Shown here piece by piece: positions 59,519 to 64,000 of a DNA stretch of 64,000 bases. Positions within the stretch are counted from its first letter, which is position 1. Each line of letters begins with the position of its first letter. This stretch comes from Opitutaceae bacterium BACL24 MAG-120322-bin51 (lineage in GTDB: Bacteria; Verrucomicrobiota; Verrucomicrobiia; Opitutales; Coraliomargaritaceae), in the NCBI GenBank assembly GCA_905182465.1, contig CAJJBI010000002.1, forward strand, positions 80,001 through 144,000, in the 5' to 3' direction. The notes beneath the pieces were generated by a model. That model did no database searches and was not told the DNA's origin. It saw nothing but the letters and a program-made list of their open reading frames with translations. The translations under genes were made by a program, and so were the position numbers.

Positions 59519-59983
59519 TTAAAAGCCGAAGCCCTTTGCTATGTCGGCCAAGTCTTCTGTGTCCTCGTCATCTGTCATGAGCTGGTCGTAGAAGGCTTCG
59601 TCGTAGATCATGAACTTTGAAGCCTCACCAAGCAGGACGACCGATTTTTCCAAGTCGGCGTGATTGATGAGCTTTTCGTTCAAATTAATACGCCCCTGCT
59701 TGTCGCATGAGAAATTGTGCGCCATCGACATGATGCGGCGTATGGCGCGCTGGCCCTTCTGGTCCCCCATACTGATCTCGGAAAAGCGCTCGTAGAGTTG
59801 CTCGATCATCATGGGAGGATAAACGGAGACGGACTTTTCGGTCAGGCTAGGCAGGGCGAGGAAGTTGTTATCCTTGGACTCAAGCTGAGGACGCCACTGG
59901 GAAGGGATCGTGAGACGCCCTTTATCATCCATACTATGACGATATTCTCCGAAATATTTCCCTGTATTGTGTGCGCTCATCAT
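59519..59983 (-). CDS. mraZ: Transcriptional regulator MraZ
   Basis: DNA-binding regulator at the head of the division cluster. The 154-residue protein contains two AbrB-like SpoVT halves: GEYRHSMDDKGRLTIPSQWR near 13-32 and FSCDKQGRINLNEKLINHAD near 93-112, both with the DxKGR or DxQGR core. The C-terminal 30 residues are acidic. Two adjacent ATG codons (59983 and 59980) are possible starts. Directly upstream lie a promoter and a 10-bp-periodic TGG array that looks like its own operator, suggesting autorepression as known in E. coli. Confidence 0.95.
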   Translation of the reverse strand: MMSAHNTGKYFGEYRHSMDDKGRLTIPSQWRPQLESKDNNFLALPSLTEKSVSVYPPMMIEQLYERFSEISMGDQKGQRAIRRIMSMAHNFSCDKQGRINLNEKLINHADLEKSVVLLGEASKFMIYDEAFYDQLMTDDEDTEDLADIAKGFGF

Positions 59984-60030
59984 CCCTTAATTCACCATTT
60001 CGTGCCATATCACTCCACTACACTCCACCA
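59981..60030 (-). promoter_or_regulatory. MraZ-type operator: five 10-bp-spaced GG-containing boxes
   Basis: Reading the minus strand in 10-base steps gives TGGTGGAGTG, TAGTGGAGTG, ATATGGCACG, AAATGGTGAA, TTAAGGGATG. The first four have TGG at the same place (positions 4-6) and the fifth has AGG. This regular one-turn spacing is the known layout of MraZ binding sites (TGGGN repeats at 10 bp in E. coli). The array covers the -10 box and the start of the gene. Confidence 0.7.
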
Positions 60031-60035
60031 GTCAA
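60007..60035 (-). promoter_or_regulatory. Sigma-70 promoter of the mraZ division cluster
   Basis: On the minus strand: -35 box TTGACT (60035-60030), a 17-bp spacer, and -10 box TGATAT (60012-60007). Close to consensus. The spacer holds two of the MraZ-like boxes, so MraZ binding would block RNA polymerase. Transcription would start near 60000, leaving a very short leader. Confidence 0.75.
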
Positions 60036-60148
60036 GCTACTTTTTAGCAGTTTTTTAGTAAAAAATGCTGTTAATAAGTGAGTTAAGTAACTTTCCTAGA
60101 AATACTTGATGGGCATATTCACATCTTGAATTAATTATAATAATAATT

Positions 60149-60285
60149 CGGGCAGCCTGCTACCTTGCCCCTCGTGAATTTTAGTTGTAGGATCGCCCGG
60201 TTCATTGACCTTCGGCGAAGCCGCATCTAAATTAGGTAAGCAATTAACTTTACATATCATCATATCATTATAACTTGATACGTTA
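60149..60285 (+). promoter_or_regulatory. Structured leader upstream of metF (candidate regulatory RNA)
   Basis: An AT-rich TATAAT element (60136-60141) lies before a ~137-base leader. CGGGC at 60149-60153 can pair either with TTGCCCC near 60165-60171 (short hairpin, GGGC/GCCC) or with GCCCG at 60195-60199 (long-range helix). A CTTC/GAAG hairpin follows near 60210. The choice of partner could work as a switch. It does not match the SAM-I, SAM-II or SAH riboswitch cores that I know. Confidence 0.35.
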
Positions 60286-61179
60286 ATGACAGCTGTCTCC
60301 CTCAAAAGCCGCCTAGAGTCAGGCAAAGCGCTCTTCTCGATAGAGTTCTTTCCGCCGAAGTCTGATACTTCTGCGGAGCAACTACTGCGCACTGCTGAAG
60401 CCCTCAAGGTCTACTCGCCTGATTTTGCTTCGATCACCTACGGAGCAGGCGGCAGCACACGTAGTCGCACGCTAAAATATGCGCGCCATTTGAGCGAAGA
60501 CTATGGCTACGCCGTCATGCCCCACCTAACATGCGTAGGACATTCGCGAGAAGAGTTGCGTGGCATCATTACCGAATTTCGCGAAGCTGGGCTTGGCCAA
60601 ATAATGGCACTGCGCGGTGACCCACCCAAAGGTGAAACAGACTTTAAACCACACCCAGACGGTCTAAATCATGCAAATGAACTCGTCGGCTTGATCCACG
60701 AAACCTTCCCTGAATGCACTGTAGGTGTGGCGGGTTATCCGGAGATGCATCCAGAAGCGTCCTCCCCTGACATCGACTTGCTCAATTTGAAACGCAAAGT
60801 CGATACAGGCGGGCACTTCGTAACGACGCAGTTGTTTTTCGATAACGCCAAATATTTCGAGTTCGTTAACCGCACACGCCAAGCAAAGATTGAGGTGCCC
60901 GTGCTCCCTGGACTGATGTGCGTGACCTCCAGAGAACAAGCACTTCGATTCTGCGCCATGTGCGGTGCATCCATGCCGGCCGAACTGGATCAGCAGTTGC
61001 TCGCCGCGGGCGGTGATGCCGCCGCAGTCGAAGCAGTTGGCATTGATTGGGTCTATCGCCAAGCTCGCGAGCTCCTCGAACGCGGCGCGCCCGGTATCCA
61101 CCTCTACATTCTTAATCGTGAAGGTGCCGCGGTTACACTAATGGAAAAACTCAAAGCGGCAGGCTTTTACAAATCGTGA
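60286..61179 (+). CDS. metF: Methylenetetrahydrofolate reductase
   Basis: Flavoenzyme that makes 5-methyl-THF for methionine synthesis. The 297 residues form the MetF TIM barrel: LFSIEFFPPKSDTSAEQLLR near 16 (catalytic Glu), FASITYGAGGSTRSRTL near 47, HLTCVGHSREEL near 78, IMALRGDPPKGE near 104, and GGHFVTTQLFFDNAKYFEFV near 175. The length is that of the bacterial enzyme. The stop overlaps the GTG start of the DUF971 gene by 4 bp, so the two are likely translated together. Confidence 0.96.
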   Translation: MTAVSLKSRLESGKALFSIEFFPPKSDTSAEQLLRTAEALKVYSPDFASITYGAGGSTRSRTLKYARHLSEDYGYAVMPHLTCVGHSREELRGIITEFREAGLGQIMALRGDPPKGETDFKPHPDGLNHANELVGLIHETFPECTVGVAGYPEMHPEASSPDIDLLNLKRKVDTGGHFVTTQLFFDNAKYFEFVNRTRQAKIEVPVLPGLMCVTSREQALRFCAMCGASMPAELDQQLLAAGGDAAAVEAVGIDWVYRQARELLERGAPGIHLYILNREGAAVTLMEKLKAAGFYKS

Positions 61180-61478
61180 AGCCAAAGGACATTCAGCTAA
61201 TTGGCAGCGAACTGGCCATCGTCTGGGACAACGGCAGCGAGAGCTATTTCCCCTCAGATTTCCTTCGGAAGCATTCACCCAGCGCGCAAAACATAGGCGA
61301 GAAAGACATCTTCGGGAATCAATACGGCGGTGACGGCCCAAAGGAATTTGCGGGCGTCACGATCAAAGGTTGGGAGTTCCAAGGTAACTATGCCATCCGT
61401 CCCATCTTCAGCGATGGCCACGGTAGTGGCCTATTTAGTTGGGAATTCTTGAAAGAATTAGAGTCCCGCCTTTCTTAA
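61176..61478 (+). CDS. DUF971 family protein
   Basis: A 100-residue protein that starts with GTG at 61176, overlapping the metF stop by 4 bp. The DUF971 domain (about 8-97) shows LAIVWDNGSESYFPSDFLRK near 13, then IKGWEFQGNYAIRPIFSDG near 63, and SGLFSWEFLKEL near 84. This is the domain found at the N-terminus of gamma-butyrobetaine hydroxylase and in Fe-S related stand-alone proteins. Role unknown; coupling with metF is seen directly. Confidence 0.85.
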   Translation: MKPKDIQLIGSELAIVWDNGSESYFPSDFLRKHSPSAQNIGEKDIFGNQYGGDGPKEFAGVTIKGWEFQGNYAIRPIFSDGHGSGLFSWEFLKELESRLS

Positions 61479-61500
61479 TGTGGGTAGGCAGAGCGCGCAC

Positions 61501-62898
61501 CTAAACATTACGCCAGTGCGCAATCCGTGCAGCGACTTGATCAGGTCCTGGCATACCGGGCTTGTCGCGCGCGGCGAGTGCTTTCTCTAAATCAAAAGCC
61601 TGCACCCAGTCTTCACCAAGGGCTTCATGAATCTTAGAGACTTCCTCAAACGGTAACTTGTTGAGCGGTATATCTAACTGCTCGGATAAGGCAACCAAAG
61701 CACCCACTACGTGGTGAGCTTCACGAAAAGGTATCGCCTTTTTCACTAAATAGTCGACCACGTCCGTGGCGAGCAGTGCAGGGTCGGCCACGGCGAAAGC
61801 GCAACGTTTAACATCCGCAGAAACTCCTGGCAAACAAGCTGCCACGCAATCGAGGATCAGCTTCGTCTGATCAAAACTGTCGAAGACTGGCGGCTTATCC
61901 TCTTGCAAGTCCCGATTATAGGTCAGTGGTAGGCCCTTAACCATCGTAAGCAGCATTTGCAAATTCCCCGTAAGTCGCGCGGACTTGCCACGGACCAGCT
62001 CAAAAGCATCTGGGTTCTTCTTTTGCGGCATCAGGCTAGAGCCTGTTGTAAAAGCATCCGGTAGTTTAACGAAGCCGAACTCCGCGCTACTCCACAAAAT
62101 GAAATCCTCCGAGAGCCGCGAGAGATGAATACCGACAGCCGCACAGGCTGAGGCAAATTGGATAAAAGTATCGCGATCACTGACCGCATCCATGCTGTTT
62201 TGCGTGAGCTGTGGCTTGCCCTCGTCATCAACGAAGCCGAGCTCTTTAGCCACAAAATCACGGTCGATTGGCAGCGTCGTGCCAGCGATCGCGCCTGAAC
62301 CGAGCGGGCAGACATTTGCCTGCTCCTTGACCGCAGCAATGAGCGTACGGTCACGTGCAAACATCTCTACATAAGCGAGCAAGTGATGCGCCATCGGCAC
62401 AGGTTGAGCACGTTGTAAATGAGTGTATCCCGGGATGATCACTCCCTGAGTCTGATCCGCCAGATCGACGAGTGCGGCGATCACCTTGGCAAGCGAAAGA
62501 TCGAGTTCGTCACAAGCGGATTTAAACCAGAGTCGCATATCAGTAGCCACTTGGTCGTTACGACTACGAGCGGTATGGAGCTTTGCGGCTGCGGGCACCT
62601 CCAGTGTGAGGGCTTGCTCGATGTTCATGTGGACATCTTCGAGTGCCGGATCCCAAGTGAACTCGCCCGCTTTGATTTGTGCAAGGATCGCATCGAGACC
62701 CGCTTGGATCGCATCGCGCTCTTCAAGAGTGATGATACCGACATGGGCGAGCATAGCGGCCTGCGCTTGACTGCCTTGAATATCGAAGGGCGCAAGCCGT
62801 TGATCGAACGAGACGGACTCGCCAATACGGAGCATCAATTCAGCGGGACCTTCGGAAAACCGTCCGCCCCAAGTCGCTTGTTTTTTACCATCTGCCAT
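61501..62898 (-). CDS. argH: Argininosuccinate lyase
   Basis: Last step of arginine synthesis: argininosuccinate to arginine and fumarate. I start at the ATG at 62898 ([20 protein letters not shown]), giving 465 residues, the usual length; the frame is open further but runs into the pilT remnant. Family motifs: WGGRFSEGP near 10, [12 protein letters not shown] near 85, [19 protein letters not shown] near 106, [20 protein letters not shown] near 152, and the [19 protein letters not shown] signature near 280. It is the only arg gene in the window. Confidence 0.96.
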   Translation of the reverse strand: MADGKKQATWGGRFSEGPAELMLRIGESVSFDQRLAPFDIQGSQAQAAMLAHVGIITLEERDAIQAGLDAILAQIKAGEFTWDPALEDVHMNIEQALTLEVPAAAKLHTARSRNDQVATDMRLWFKSACDELDLSLAKVIAALVDLADQTQGVIIPGYTHLQRAQPVPMAHHLLAYVEMFARDRTLIAAVKEQANVCPLGSGAIAGTTLPIDRDFVAKELGFVDDEGKPQLTQNSMDAVSDRDTFIQFASACAAVGIHLSRLSEDFILWSSAEFGFVKLPDAFTTGSSLMPQKKNPDAFELVRGKSARLTGNLQMLLTMVKGLPLTYNRDLQEDKPPVFDSFDQTKLILDCVAACLPGVSADVKRCAFAVADPALLATDVVDYLVKKAIPFREAHHVVGALVALSEQLDIPLNKLPFEEVSKIHEALGEDWVQAFDLEKALAARDKPGMPGPDQVAARIAHWRNV

Positions 62899-62935
62899 AA
62901 TAATAGAATTTTCACTCCTGCCCGCTTTGGCAAAT

Positions 62936-63258
62936 CTAATCCAACCGAGTGATAATATTCGCATCATTGGCGTGAGCGATGGCTTCATTATTCGAGATCA
63001 CGCCTGCCTCAACGAGCTCGATCAAATGTTACTCTAGCCTGTCCACACACTCGCTATGGCAAGTCTCCATCTTACTGCAGACTTTATGTCGCTTGACGGT
63101 GCGCACAATGATGGCAACGCCAGACTTGTCCTTGAGAACTTTCAAGATGGGCGCGCAAGCAAAGCTAAGCCCACTTGCATGCGGACTAAACGACCCGCAG
63201 TATTCCCAGAAAAGACGGTTGCGAAATACCTTAAATCCGATTAGTTTTAAAGTTTCCA
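62936..63258 (-). pseudogene. Decayed C-terminal remnant of a PilT/PilU-type ATPase
   Basis: On the minus strand one frame reads ILKVLKDKSGVAIIVRTVKR, HKVCSKMETCHSECVDRLE, an in-frame TAA at 63031-63029, then [20 protein letters not shown] and [10 protein letters not shown] to TAG at 62936. This aligns by eye with the end of PilT (the I-REGK-H-IPS-METG-- EGM-TL-QHL-ELV-GVIS-EEALAHA region). Several expected glycines have become cysteine or other residues, and Gln has become stop. There is no upstream part, because ribBA begins at 63259 on the other strand. I read it as a true relic, not a sequencing slip. Confidence 0.6.
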
Positions 63259-64000
63259 ATGAGCATAGAAACCAACGAAGAGAATTCTTTTGACAGTATT
63301 GAATCCGCGATCGCCGATATCGCCGCGGGTAAAATGGTCATCGTGACCGACGACGAATCCCGCGAGAATGAGGGCGACCTCGTTATGGCAGCGGAAAAAG
63401 TCACCCCGCAAGCCGTCAACGAGATGGCGCTACATGCCCGTGGCCTCATCTGCGTGCCTATGCTCTCGGAGCAACTTCGTCGCCTCGGCATTAACTCAAT
63501 GGCATCAGAAAATCGTGAATCGCAGCAGACTGATTTTGCAGTATCCGTCGACGCCGCCGAAGGGATTACTACAGGGATTAGCGCCCACGACCGCGCTGAG
63601 ACGATCCGTATACTCGGAGATTCAAATTCTGAGCCAAAAATGTTGGTTCAACCAGGTCATGTCTTTCCACTAAGGGCCAAGCCAGGGGGCGTTTTGCAGC
63701 GAGCAGGTCATACCGAGGCAGCAGTCGATCTAGCCCAACTTGCGGGCCTTAACCCAAGCGGTGTAATCTGCGAAATCCTTAATGAAGATGGCAGCCTAGC
63801 TCGCCTACCCGACCTAATTAAATTTAAAGCTAAGCACGATCTGAAGCTAATTTGCATCGCCGACCTGATCGAGTATCGCCACACCCGCGACAAGCTGATC
63901 GAGCACATCTTGACCAAGCCTTTCGAGTCCGAGTTCGGCACCTTCGATCTCCATATCTTTCGCAGTATACTTGATGACCGTCAGCACCTAGCACTGAGCT
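63259..64000 (+). CDS. ribBA: 3,4-dihydroxy-2-butanone-4-phosphate synthase / GTP cyclohydrolase II-like (partial)
   Basis: Riboflavin biosynthesis. The frame opens at the ATG at 63259 (MSIETNEENSFDSIESAIAD) and stays open for 247 codons to the right edge. The RibB domain shows MVIVTDDESRENEGDLVMAA near 26, the LICVPM stretch near 66, TTGISAHDRAETIRIL near 111, and GHVFPLRAKPGGVLQRAGHT near 135, all active-site regions. From residue ~205 a RibA-like domain begins (FESEFGTFDLHIFRSI), so a two-domain RibBA is likely; its second part is outside the window. No FMN riboswitch is seen upstream; the pilT relic occupies that space. Confidence 0.94.
   Translation, partial: MSIETNEENSFDSIESAIADIAAGKMVIVTDDESRENEGDLVMAAEKVTPQAVNEMALHARGLICVPMLSEQLRRLGINSMASENRESQQTDFAVSVDAAEGITTGISAHDRAETIRILGDSNSEPKMLVQPGHVFPLRAKPGGVLQRAGHTEAAVDLAQLAGLNPSGVICEILNEDGSLARLPDLIKFKAKHDLKLICIADLIEYRHTRDKLIEHILTKPFESEFGTFDLHIFRSILDDRQHLALS

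Noticed and set aside
60149..60230. SAM-I riboswitch upstream of metF
   Set aside because: GGGCAGCC resembles one segment of SAM-I, but the 5' P1/P2 core and the GGTGC-AATTCC segment are missing.
62899..63258. FMN riboswitch before ribBA
   Set aside because: None of the conserved RFN element blocks is visible; the space is taken by the pilT relic.
62979..63293. 104-codon plus-strand frame before ribBA
   Set aside because: Overlaps the ribBA start in another frame and is antisense to the pilT relic; no recognisable domain.

Overview
The window reads as an ordinary housekeeping stretch of a Gram-negative chromosome. It most probably comes from the Verrucomicrobiota, class Opitutae (Puniceicoccales/Opitutales type). 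That assignment is an inference from family-level resemblance: a meso-DAP type MurE, an Mpl recycling ligase, a long PurF of the Bacteroidota/Verrucomicrobiota kind, an H-X9-DG type prepilin, an SHD1-like membrane protein, a DUF3568-like lipoprotein, a CBS/DRTGG family II pyrophosphatase, and many starts without a clear Shine-Dalgarno. I saw no tRNA, rRNA, CRISPR array, prophage or insertion sequence.

Layout. 1-13.4 kb: mixed metabolic and envelope genes (trpS partial, PhoD-like phosphatase, mpl, fabD, cysE, a Na+/H+ antiporter with TrkA and PTS-IIA domains, purF, a CDF metal transporter, a beta-CASP nuclease, a NYN protein, an SHD1-like protein). 13.6-27.2 kb: a complex I operon on the minus strand in the order nuoB-C-D-E-F-G-H-I-J-K-L-M-N, without nuoA. 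27.4-28.2 kb: a broken prepilin gene with its own promoter and terminator. 28.4-42.3 kb: pyrophosphatase, inositol-phosphatase-like gene, ABC exporter plus TPR protein, acylphosphatase, COG2509 flavoprotein, dinG helicase, PP2C phosphatase, fusA, rph. 42.4-51.7 kb: AsmA-like protein, NUDIX, TVP38, xseA, lipoprotein, PfkB kinase, proA. 51.8-60.0 kb: a minus-strand division/cell-wall cluster, mraZ-rsmH-orf-ftsL-orf-ftsI-murE/murF-mraY, with a well-formed promoter overlain by a 10-bp-periodic MraZ-type operator. 60.3-64 kb: metF with a structured leader, a DUF971 gene, argH, a decayed pilT tail, and the start of ribBA.

The genes work together mainly as respiration (Nuo), peptidoglycan precursor synthesis, recycling and septation (mpl, mur, mra, ftsI/L), and one-carbon, amino-acid, purine and flavin synthesis.

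The most unusual property is the number of single-base frame breaks in conserved genes. I count 14 inferred indels in 64 kb, 11 of them consistent with one extra base. They affect nuoC, nuoG, nuoM, proA, the pyrophosphatase, the COG2509 protein, the AsmA-like protein (twice), the DUF3568-like lipoprotein, the prepilin (three), a TPR protein, and probably the murE/murF junction. In each the correct reading resumes one frame over with no loss of protein sequence. Random insertion errors in the assembly are the simplest explanation, though genuine mutations cannot be excluded. I did not find a convincing new biological system; the candidates worth a second look are in the findings.
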